From: Dysgonomonas sp.
Lineage (GTDB): Bacteria > Bacteroidota > Bacteroidia > Bacteroidales > Dysgonomonadaceae
Assembly: GCA_030151105.1 (NCBI GenBank)
Contig: JASLEN010000382.1
Span: forward strand, 1 to 10,799
Direction: 5' to 3'
DNA: 10,799 nucleotides
Shown: in pieces, positions 1 through 5,481 of the stretch
Layout: each line of letters starts with the position of its first letter
Numbering within the stretch: the first letter of the stretch is position 1
The notes under the pieces: generated by a model
What the model was told of the DNA's origin: nothing
The model's database searches: none
The model's input: the letters and a program-made list of their open reading frames with translations, nothing else
Position numbers and translations under genes: made by a program

Positions 1-64
1 TTGCTGTTGAGAAAACCCCTCCTACAAATGAAAACAAGACTAAGGATAAAAGTAATTTTTTCAT
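1..64 (-). CDS. N-terminal signal peptide of an unidentified exported protein, cut by the left edge
   Basis: Reading minus from the ATG at 64, the 21 visible codons give MKKLLLSLVLFSFVGGVFST followed by A. This has two lysines, then a hydrophobic core, then a small-residue stretch, which is a textbook Sec signal peptide. The mature protein lies outside the window, so no function can be given. The frame differs from that of the metA fragment immediately upstream: the ATG begins 2 nt after the last recognisable metA codon, and there is no intergenic space and no promoter or ribosome binding site of its own beyond metA sequence. That placement is unnatural for an independent gene and suggests a rearrangement or an assembly join. 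The call rests only on this short peptide. Confidence 0.5.
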   Translation of the reverse strand, partial: MKKLLLSLVLFSFVGGVFSTA

Positions 65-65
65 G

Positions 66-401
66 TTGTTCTACTGGTGCACCTGTTATAATCATACCAT
101 CGTAGCAACTATCCTTCACCTCGTCAAAACTTTTGTAAAACATAGACAAATGCTCTTCAGATGTGTTTTTGGAAGTATGTGTATCTATCTTCAGGAAGTC
201 GATTTCTACTTGCAAAGGATTGTTAGATAGTAATCTAACAAAGTCTGTTTCTGTTGTTACCTTGATAGGCATCAAGTTAAGAATAAGCACTTTCAACGGG
301 CGGATGTCTTGCTCGTTGGCGCGTAAGTCGCTCATTACAAAAATGCTTTCTTTCTCTAGAATCTCTATTGCAGGTAGGTTGTTGGGTATCTTTACAGGCA
401 T
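66..401 (-). pseudogene. metA: metA 5' fragment: homoserine O-acyltransferase, first 112 codons only
   Basis: MetA acylates homoserine with succinyl- or acetyl-CoA, the first committed step of methionine synthesis in the cytoplasm. From ATG 401 the minus strand reads MPVKIPNNLPAIEIL, then QDIRPLKVLILNLMP around residues 31-45, TTETDFVRLLSNNPLQVE around 49-66, HTSKNTSEEHL around 75-85, and DGMIITGAPVEQ at 101-112. All match the N-terminal part of the MetA family as I recall it (about 300 residues when complete). After Q112 the expected continuation (a hydrophobic/acidic segment leading to the catalytic cysteine region) is absent in all three minus frames, so this is not a simple frameshift. 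The metA frame stays open to the window edge but reads through another gene's signal peptide. The catalytic Cys, His and Glu would all lie in the missing part, so the fragment cannot be an active enzyme. It could still be a misjoin in the assembly. Confidence 0.8.
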
Positions 402-436
402 AGCGCTATCTATTTTAAATTTTATTCCTTAATATA

Positions 437-444
437 CAAAGTTA
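437..444 (-). promoter_or_regulatory. Candidate Bacteroidota -7 box for metA
   Basis: Minus-strand TAACTTTG matches the TAnnTTTG box of the primary Bacteroidota sigma factor and lies about 35 nt before the metA start. No good TTTG box is seen 19-21 nt further upstream, so only half of the promoter is supported. Confidence 0.4.
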
Positions 445-634
445 CAAAATAATAATATTTAAAAATCCACTTCATCTCTCAAAAGCACAACTTGTTTTAT
501 AATGTTCTTTTTCGTGGCATGCTATATAGCATAAAATGGAAAAACGTGTCCTTTATAACCAATAAATCTTATATCTTTATATTCTAACAGAATATTGATG
601 TATAAACGTTTTCCGTAAATTGAGAATAGGAATA
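445..634. other. Divergent intergenic region between metA and glpE-like gene, with a 14-bp palindrome
   Basis: This AT-rich stretch has no convincing ORF. It contains the perfect palindrome ATGCTATATAGCAT at 519-532, which could be an operator or a small cruciform. A weak -7-like box TATCTTTA lies at 572-579 (+), one mismatch from TAnnTTTG, and is the best candidate promoter for the glpE-kor genes, although no upstream TTTG box is seen at the right spacing. No RNA gene or riboswitch was recognised. Confidence 0.4.
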
Positions 635-940
635 ATGATGGTGAGACAAATAGATGTATTGGCAGCAAAAGAATTGCTAAAGAATGAAGACTCTATTTTT
701 GTAGATATTCGTGATGATGTTAGTTATGCTCTAGCGCATCCAGAGGGAGCTGTGCATCTGTCTAGTGGAAATCTTCCTGACTTTGTTTTCAATACAGACA
801 AGGAGGCTCCGATTCTTATTGCATGCTATCATGGAATTTCTAGTCTAAGCCTAGGTGAATATCTCGTACAAGAAGGATTTTACGAGGTATATAGTCTAGA
901 AGGTGGATATGAAGCATGGAAGCGAGCTCACGAAGACTAA
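635..940 (+). CDS. glpE: GlpE-like single-domain rhodanese (thiosulfate sulfurtransferase)
   Basis: Rhodaneses transfer sulfane sulfur from thiosulfate to an acceptor through a cysteine persulfide. The protein is one rhodanese domain throughout: VDIRD near the N-terminus, the active-site loop CYHGISS, and the C-terminal signature EGGYEAWK. The loop resembles E. coli GlpE (CYHGNSS), and the overall length (102 aa) fits that family. Starting at ATG 635 puts the nucleophilic cysteine at residue 64, close to Cys65 of E. coli GlpE. An in-frame TTG at 620 would add five residues, and the ATG at 638 would remove one. I prefer 635 because of length and the upstream AGGA-like stretch. It precedes korA by 53 nt with no visible terminator, so co-transcription is likely. 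The natural sulfur acceptor cannot be told from the sequence. Confidence 0.85.
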   Translation: MMVRQIDVLAAKELLKNEDSIFVDIRDDVSYALAHPEGAVHLSSGNLPDFVFNTDKEAPILIACYHGISSLSLGEYLVQEGFYEVYSLEGGYEAWKRAHED

Positions 941-993
941 CACTAAGTGAGAATCTAATATTACCGACTGAAAAACAATCAAAATAAAGTACG

Positions 994-2844
994 ATGAAAC
1001 AAGACAATGTAGAGGTAAAAGACGTGAGCGAAATAGTCGTTCGATTCTCTGGCGATTCTGGTGACGGAATGCAATTGACAGGAACGATTTTCTCAAACTT
1101 ATCTGCAATTTTTGGAAATCAAATTTCCACTTTCCCTGATTACCCATCCGAAATTAGAGCTCCATTGGGAACGCTCTCAGGTGTGTCAGGCTTTCAAGTG
1201 AAGATAGGTTCAAGTGTGCACAATGCGGGTAATCGCGCCGATGTATTGGTGGCGATGAATGCCGCTGCGCTTAAGGTATGTGCAAAGCAACTGAAAAAAG
1301 ACAGCATCATTATTGTTGATAGTGATTCTTTTACGCAAAAAGATTTAGAACGTGCTGAGTTTAAAACTGAAAATGCTTTTGAGGAACTGGGATTAACAAG
1401 CCAGTATATTCTTTCAGTACCAATTACATCATTGACCAAAGATGCTTTGGCAGAGATGGATGTGGATATGAAAACGAAGCTGCGTTGCAAGAATATGTTT
1501 GCTCTAGGGCTAATCTGTTGGTTGTTTAATCAAACATTAGATGTTGCAAATGACATTCTAGAAAGTCGTTTTGGTAAAAAGCCTGTCCTTGTAGATGCTA
1601 ATATGAAGGTATTGGCAGATGGATATAATTATGGACACAATCAACATCTCAATGTGCCTACCTACAGAGTGGATACGGTAGATGTAGAGCGAGGACACTA
1701 TATAGATATTAACGGAAACCAAGCTACAGCTTATGGTTTGGTTGCAGCTGCCGAAAAATCGGGGCGAGGCTTGTTTCTTGGTTCGTATCCAATTACACCA
1801 GCGACTGATATTTTACATGAACTGGTGCAACTCAAACATTTGGGTGTGAAAGCAGTTCAAGCAGAAGACGAAATAGCTGCTGTGGCAATGACTATTGGAG
1901 CTTCCTTTGCAGGTAAACTAGCTGCCACTTCTACTTCTGGGCCAGGTCTTGCTCTCAAGAGTGAAGCTATTGGGTTGGCTGTGATGGCAGAATTGCCACT
2001 TGTGGTAGTGGATGTGCAACGTGGTGGCCCATCTACAGGTTTACCTACTAAAACAGAGCAAACCGACCTGCGCCAAGCTCTCTATGGACGAAATGGAGAA
2101 ACCCCAATTGTAGTTCTAGCAGCATCAAGTCCTACAGATTGCTTTACTATGGCATATTGGGCAGGTAAAATCGCAATGGAGCATATAACACCAGTTATTC
2201 TTCTGACGGATGGTTACATCGCAAACGGAGCTTCGGCATGGCGTATTCCCGACTTAAATAAATATCCGAGTATTACTCCGCATGATATTACGCAATATAA
2301 GGGAGACGATTGGAATCCTGCCAAACGTGATGCTCAAACTTATGCTCGCTACTGGGCTGAGGCTGGTTTAGAGGGATACCAACATCGTATTGGAGGATTG
2401 GAAAGTCACTTTGAGACCCGTGCAATTTCTACGGATGCTGCCAACCATGAGAAAATGGTTGCAACACGTAAGAAAAAGATTGAAAAAATAGCAGACTATA
2501 TTCCTGAGCTAAAAGTGCAGGGCGATACATCTTCTGATACTATTGTAGTGGGATGGGGCGGTACTTATGGACATCTCTTGGATGTGGTGCAACGTATGAA
2601 TAAGGTGGGCAAGAAAATTGCTTTTGCTCACTTTACATTCATCTCTCCATTGCCACGCAATACACAAGAAACTTTGAGTAAATTCAAAAAAATAATCGTA
2701 GCCGAACAGAATAGTGGACAATTTGCAGGCTATTTGAAAGAACATACTTCGGGATTAAATATTACTACTTATAACAAAATAGAGGGACAGCCTTTCTCTA
2801 TTAGTAGTTTGGTGGAAGCTTTTTCGGAGGAATTGTCTAAATAA
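994..2844 (+). CDS. korA: 2-oxoglutarate:ferredoxin oxidoreductase, fused gamma/alpha subunit
   Basis: With KorB this enzyme oxidatively decarboxylates 2-oxoglutarate and CoA to succinyl-CoA, CO2 and reduced ferredoxin; the reductive direction is used for CO2 fixation in some anaerobes. The 616-aa product starts with a gamma domain (about residues 13-205; FSGDSGDGMQ near the start). The alpha pyrimidine-binding domain follows (about 245-430), with GSYPITPATDI at 263-273, the conserved acidic stretch QAEDE at 289-293, TSTSGPG at 313-318 and VQRGGPSTGLPTK at 341-353. A C-terminal domain with ISPLPRNT and VAEQNSGQFAGYL follows. The gamma-alpha fusion and its length are usual for Bacteroidota. 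ATG 994 gives a complete gamma domain. korB follows after 15 nt. Related paralogues act on pyruvate or branched-chain 2-oxoacids. I favour 2-oxoglutarate from overall resemblance, but substrate is inferred. Confidence 0.88.
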   Translation: MKQDNVEVKDVSEIVVRFSGDSGDGMQLTGTIFSNLSAIFGNQISTFPDYPSEIRAPLGTLSGVSGFQVKIGSSVHNAGNRADVLVAMNAAALKVCAKQLKKDSIIIVDSDSFTQKDLERAEFKTENAFEELGLTSQYILSVPITSLTKDALAEMDVDMKTKLRCKNMFALGLICWLFNQTLDVANDILESRFGKKPVLVDANMKVLADGYNYGHNQHLNVPTYRVDTVDVERGHYIDINGNQATAYGLVAAAEKSGRGLFLGSYPITPATDILHELVQLKHLGVKAVQAEDEIAAVAMTIGASFAGKLAATSTSGPGLALKSEAIGLAVMAELPLVVVDVQRGGPSTGLPTKTEQTDLRQALYGRNGETPIVVLAASSPTDCFTMAYWAGKIAMEHITPVILLTDGYIANGASAWRIPDLNKYPSITPHDITQYKGDDWNPAKRDAQTYARYWAEAGLEGYQHRIGGLESHFETRAISTDAANHEKMVATRKKKIEKIADYIPELKVQGDTSSDTIVVGWGGTYGHLLDVVQRMNKVGKKIAFAHFTFISPLPRNTQETLSKFKKIIVAEQNSGQFAGYLKEHTSGLNITTYNKIEGQPFSISSLVEAFSEELSK

Positions 2845-2859
2845 GAAATCAGAAGAATC

Positions 2860-3885
2860 ATGAAAGATACAATATTAAAAAAATACGAAGCCAAAGATTA
2901 TAAAAGTGACCAATATGTACGTTGGTGTCCAGGTTGTGGCGATCATGCTGTGCTCAACACTCTTCATCGGGCAATGGCAGAGATTGGACATCCTCCACAC
3001 AAAACGGCAGTAATCTCTGGAATTGGTTGTTCGTCTCGTCTGCCTTATTATATGAATACTTATGGTTTTCATACTATACATGGACGAGGTGCTGCTATAG
3101 CATCGGGTGTTAAGATCGCTAATCCAGAATTGTCAGTTTGGCTCGCAACGGGCGATGGCGATTGTTTGGCTATTGGTGGTAATCACTTTATTCACGCCGT
3201 ACGTCGAAATGTAGATATCAATATATTGCTCCTTAATAATAAGATTTATGGATTGACAAAAGGACAATATTCACCCACTTCCGATCGTGGTTTTGTCTCT
3301 AAATCGTCTCCACAAGGAACAATTGAAGACCCTTTCTATCCCATTGAATTAGCTTTGGGTGCACGTTCAACTTTTTTTGCAAGAGGCGTGGATGTAGATA
3401 TGGCAAACACGGCAAATATTATGGTGGCTGGTGCAAAACATAGAGGAACATCGGTGATAGAGATACTTCAAAACTGTATTATCTTCAATGATAACATTCA
3501 TAGTGAAGTGGCTAGTCGTCAAGGGAGAGAAGAGAATACAATCTTGTTAAAGCATGGTGAGAAGATGCTTTTTGGAAAAGATAACTCAAAGGGAATTGTA
3601 CGCGATGGATGGGCGCTGAAAGCTGTTACAGTTGGAGAAGAGGGTTATACACTTGATGATGTGCTCACACATGATGCACATTGCGAAGATTCACACTTGC
3701 ATCTTCGTTTGGGTTTGATGGCTCCAGCGAATGGTCTGCCTATTGCTTTAGGAGTGATTCGAGATGTTAAAGCTCCTGTGTATGAGGAAGAGTTGGAGAA
3801 GCAGCTAGAACAGGAGCAAACCAAAAAACCTAACATGAAACTCGTTGATTTTTTGATGACGAAAAATACATGGGAAATGAAATAA
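2860..3885 (+). CDS. korB: 2-oxoglutarate:ferredoxin oxidoreductase, beta subunit
   Basis: This is the catalytic TPP-binding and iron-sulfur subunit partnering the fused KorA. The 341-aa protein shows WCPGCGDHAVL at 22-32 and GIGCSSRLPYY at 54-64. The TPP/Mg motif begins at GDGD (98-101) and ends at LLLNN (123-127), followed by YGLTKGQYSPTS at 130-141. Four cysteines placed as expected for one [4Fe-4S] cluster are present: C23, C26, C57 and C206 (in EILQNCIIFN). These features and the length match KorB rather than the much longer single-chain pyruvate:ferredoxin oxidoreductases. The gene starts 15 nt after korA, so the two are surely one transcript. No korD ferredoxin gene adjoins, so electrons probably pass to a ferredoxin encoded elsewhere. 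No clear terminator follows, and a tRNA promoter begins 52 nt downstream. Confidence 0.9.
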   Translation: MKDTILKKYEAKDYKSDQYVRWCPGCGDHAVLNTLHRAMAEIGHPPHKTAVISGIGCSSRLPYYMNTYGFHTIHGRGAAIASGVKIANPELSVWLATGDGDCLAIGGNHFIHAVRRNVDINILLLNNKIYGLTKGQYSPTSDRGFVSKSSPQGTIEDPFYPIELALGARSTFFARGVDVDMANTANIMVAGAKHRGTSVIEILQNCIIFNDNIHSEVASRQGREENTILLKHGEKMLFGKDNSKGIVRDGWALKAVTVGEEGYTLDDVLTHDAHCEDSHLHLRLGLMAPANGLPIALGVIRDVKAPVYEEELEKQLEQEQTKKPNMKLVDFLMTKNTWEMK

Positions 3886-3936
3886 TATTTTTTCGAAAAT
3901 GATGAGAATTCATTGTTGAAAAGATTCATCTAAAAT

Positions 3937-3967
3937 TTTGTGAATGCAAAAATAGATACTATATTTG
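3937..3967 (+). promoter_or_regulatory. Bacteroidota promoter for tRNA-Gly
   Basis: TTTG at 3937-3940 and TATATTTG (TAnnTTTG) at 3960-3967 are separated by 19 nt, matching the -33/-7 consensus of the group. The -7 box ends 11 nt before the mature tRNA 5' end, so transcription should start almost at the tRNA. Confidence 0.8.
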
Positions 3968-3978
3968 CATCACAATTT

Positions 3979-4051
<73 letters not shown>

Positions 4052-4061
4052 CTGAGTAAAG

Positions 4062-4090
4062 ATGTGTCCTTTTAGTGACACATTTTTTTT
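4062..4090 (+). terminator. Intrinsic terminator after tRNA-Gly
   Basis: Stem ATGTGTC (4062-4068) pairs with GACACAT (4077-4083) around an 8-nt loop and is followed by a run of Ts to 4090. The upstream AAAG can extend the pairing with the T run. It lies between tRNA-Gly and tRNA-Leu. Confidence 0.75.
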
Positions 4091-4106
4091 CTCAAAACCA
4101 AGGTCG

Positions 4107-4190
4107 GCACACGTGGTGGAATTGGTAGACACGCTACTTTGAGGTGGTAGTTTCAGAAATGATGTGTGGGTTCGAGTCCCGTCGTGTGCA
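4107..4190 (+). tRNA. tRNA-Leu, anticodon GAG
   Basis: An 84-nt class II tRNA. The acceptor stem GCACACG/CGTGTGC is perfect, and the short GTG/CAC D stem encloses the usual GAATTGGTAGA loop. The anticodon stem CTACT/GGTAG has loop TTGAGGT (anticodon GAG at 4141-4143). A long variable arm lies at 4151-4165, the T arm is GTGGG/CCCGT with TTCGAGT, and the discriminator is A at 4190. CCA is not encoded. It reads CUC and CUU codons. No TAnnTTTG box lies between the preceding terminator and this gene. Confidence 0.95.
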
Positions 4191-4195
4191 CAAGG

Positions 4196-4221
4196 TAGCT
4201 CCCTAATAGGGGGCTATTTTT
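4196..4221 (+). terminator. Intrinsic terminator after tRNA-Leu
   Basis: TAGCTCCC (4196-4203) pairs with GGGGGCTA (4209-4216) with one T-G wobble, around the 5-nt loop TAATA, then TTTTT at 4217-4221. It stops the tRNA transcript before the convergent thioesterase gene. On the minus strand no T run follows the stem, so it is one-directional. Confidence 0.8.
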
Positions 4222-4235
4222 ATTTATAGGCTATC

Positions 4236-4667
4236 TTATTTTCTTCTTAAATCCTTTTCCTCATAAGAACAGATAGCATCAATCCATGATTGAGGAATTG
4301 GTTTGGATTTGTGTTCGTGTAAGTCATAGGTCACCATGATTGATTTACATTCACATTTCACCTCTTTTGTGTTGATGTCTATGACACGTTGAAGTAATTC
4401 GAAGCTTTTAGAGCCAATGGAAGTTACTGTTGTTTGCACTCCTATAGTGTCGGTTCCAAAGATTTGTGCCTTGAAAGTCACATGTATATCAACGACAACA
4501 ATAGCTTCTTTTTCCCAGTCAACATCGGGGCATATACTCTCAATGTAATTTGTTTTGGCCAAATCGTAAAATGTGAAATAGACAGCATTGTTGATGTGTC
4601 CAAATCTATCCAGATCATCAGATCTTAATTGGATAGGAATACTATGTTTAAATGATTCTTGTTCCAT
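4236..4667 (-). CDS. Acyl-CoA thioesterase of the 4HBT/YbgC-like hot-dog fold family
   Basis: Members of this cytoplasmic family hydrolyse acyl-CoA thioesters; the chain or substrate here is unknown. The 143-aa protein is a single hot-dog domain. Its signature is RSDDLDRFGHINNAVYFTF (15-33), with the likely catalytic Asp20, the GHxNN motif at 23-27 and Tyr30, followed by the long central helix to about residue 46. Strands around 55-70 (VVVDIHVTF), 74-85 and 88-98 complete the fold. The length is typical. The ATG at 4667 leaves about 15 residues before the motif, as usual. The gene is divergent from tdk and convergent with the tRNA block. Candidates include 1,4-dihydroxy-2-naphthoyl-CoA or fatty acyl-CoA thioesterase, but nothing in the sequence or neighbourhood decides this. 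Confidence 0.85.
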   Translation of the reverse strand: MEQESFKHSIPIQLRSDDLDRFGHINNAVYFTFYDLAKTNYIESICPDVDWEKEAIVVVDIHVTFKAQIFGTDTIGVQTTVTSIGSKSFELLQRVIDINTKEVKCECKSIMVTYDLHEHKSKPIPQSWIDAICSYEEKDLRRK

Positions 4668-4686
4668 CAGATTGTTAGTTGAACCA

Positions 4687-4694
4687 CAAAATTA
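4687..4694 (-). promoter_or_regulatory. Candidate -7 box for the thioesterase gene
   Basis: Minus-strand TAATTTTG fits TAnnTTTG and ends 20 nt before the ATG at 4667. An upstream TTTG box is not evident at 19-21 nt. Its upstream side runs into the left arm of the inverted repeat at 4698-4752. Confidence 0.45.
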
Positions 4695-4697
4695 CAC

Positions 4698-4752
4698 TAT
4701 TTATAGAGAAGAGTAGGGATTTACGTATTTATATTATTCTCTTCTATAAATA
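4698..4752. repeat. Interrupted inverted repeat in the thioesterase/tdk divergent promoter region
   Basis: TATTTATAGAgAAGAG (4698-4713) is matched by CTCTTCTATAAATA (4739-4752), its reverse complement apart from one extra base (lower case). Fourteen pairs are possible across a 25-nt spacer. The repeat sits between the two outward-facing -7 boxes (minus 4687-4694, plus 4778-4785), so a regulator binding both arms could act on both genes. It is too far from any stop codon to be an obvious terminator. Confidence 0.6.
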
Positions 4753-4777
4753 AAATAGCTGCGATAACTATATTTCG

Positions 4778-4785
4778 TACCTTTG
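4778..4785 (+). promoter_or_regulatory. Candidate -7 box for tdk
   Basis: TACCTTTG fits TAnnTTTG and lies 32 nt before the tdk ATG. No clear TTTG box is present 19-21 nt upstream. Confidence 0.5.
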
Positions 4786-4817
4786 TGTAAAAATTAATAA
4801 TTGTAGAAAAACGTTAG

Positions 4818-5375
4818 ATGAGTAAGATTATTTTCAGGTACGGAGCAATGGGAGCAAGCAAATCTGCTCACTTATTAACAACAGGGCATAATTTCGAAGA
4901 ACGTAACTTTAAAGTGACTTATGCAAAACCTATCATTGATACTCGTAGCGGTGAATTTATAACTACTAGGGCGGGTATCGCTCCTAAAAAATGTTTGTTA
5001 ATTCCTGAAAATGGTAACCTCTCAGAATTTTTTTCTCATCTCGAACAAAAGTCAGTGTTGATAATAGATGAATGTCAGTTTCTTAGTGAACAGGATATTG
5101 ACCAATTGAATATTCTGAGTATCGAAAAAGATTTGTATGTTATCTGCTATGGTCTGCGAACTGATAGTGAAAGTTATCTCTTCGGAGGGTCACGACGTTT
5201 GATCGAATTAGCCGATGCGATCGAGGAAATCAAGTCTTGTTGTTCTCAATGTTATCGCAAAGCTACTATGAATTTACACCTTGGGGCAAAATCGGCTGTG
5301 GTATTGATAGGTGATGCGGGTTATTTGCCAGTTTGTAGAGAGTGCTACTACAAAATGAGAAACGAAGCAAAATAA
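4818..5375 (+). CDS. tdk: Thymidine kinase (type II, zinc-containing)
   Basis: Phosphorylates thymidine to dTMP with ATP in the pyrimidine salvage pathway. The 185-aa protein has the P-loop GAMGASKS at 9-16, DTRSG near 41-45, and IIDECQF at 82-88 with the Walker B Asp84 and the catalytic-base Glu85. CYGLRTD at 110-116 follows, then the zinc lasso with C142xxC145 and C173xxC176. CYGLRTD and the DECQFL stretch resemble E. coli Tdk, whereas the Bacteroides Tdk I recall has CGSMFSGKT and AGLDMDF. The residue before the P-loop lysine is Ser14 where Gly is usual. The zinc cysteines, lysine and glutamate are all present, so activity is expected. The gene is monocistronic: it has its own -7 box upstream and the parC promoter follows it. 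ATG 4818 gives a start directly before the first strand, as in the family. Confidence 0.9.
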   Translation: MSKIIFRYGAMGASKSAHLLTTGHNFEERNFKVTYAKPIIDTRSGEFITTRAGIAPKKCLLIPENGNLSEFFSHLEQKSVLIIDECQFLSEQDIDQLNILSIEKDLYVICYGLRTDSESYLFGGSRRLIELADAIEEIKSCCSQCYRKATMNLHLGAKSAVVLIGDAGYLPVCRECYYKMRNEAK

Positions 5376-5400
5376 AATAGAATTTATACCAATAAAGCCT

Positions 5401-5432
5401 TTTGCATTTTTCGTCAAAAAAAGCTATCTTTG
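5401..5432 (+). promoter_or_regulatory. Promoter of parC
   Basis: TTTG at 5401-5404 and TATCTTTG (TAnnTTTG) at 5425-5432 are spaced by 20 nt, a full match to the Bacteroidota consensus. The expected transcript has a leader of roughly 40 nt before the parC ATG. Confidence 0.8.
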
Positions 5433-5481
5433 GTGCTGTTTGAAAATAAATCTCCAAATATATAATAACACAAAATAGCGC

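Noticed and set aside
163..432. 89-codon plus-strand open frame
   Set aside because: It lies opposite the metA fragment, whose minus-strand translation clearly matches a known family, so it is a shadow.
3886..3936. Possible terminator after korB (TTTTCGAAAA and GATGA...TCATC)
   Set aside because: The self-complementary pieces are short or interrupted and no T run follows them, so a terminator is not supported.
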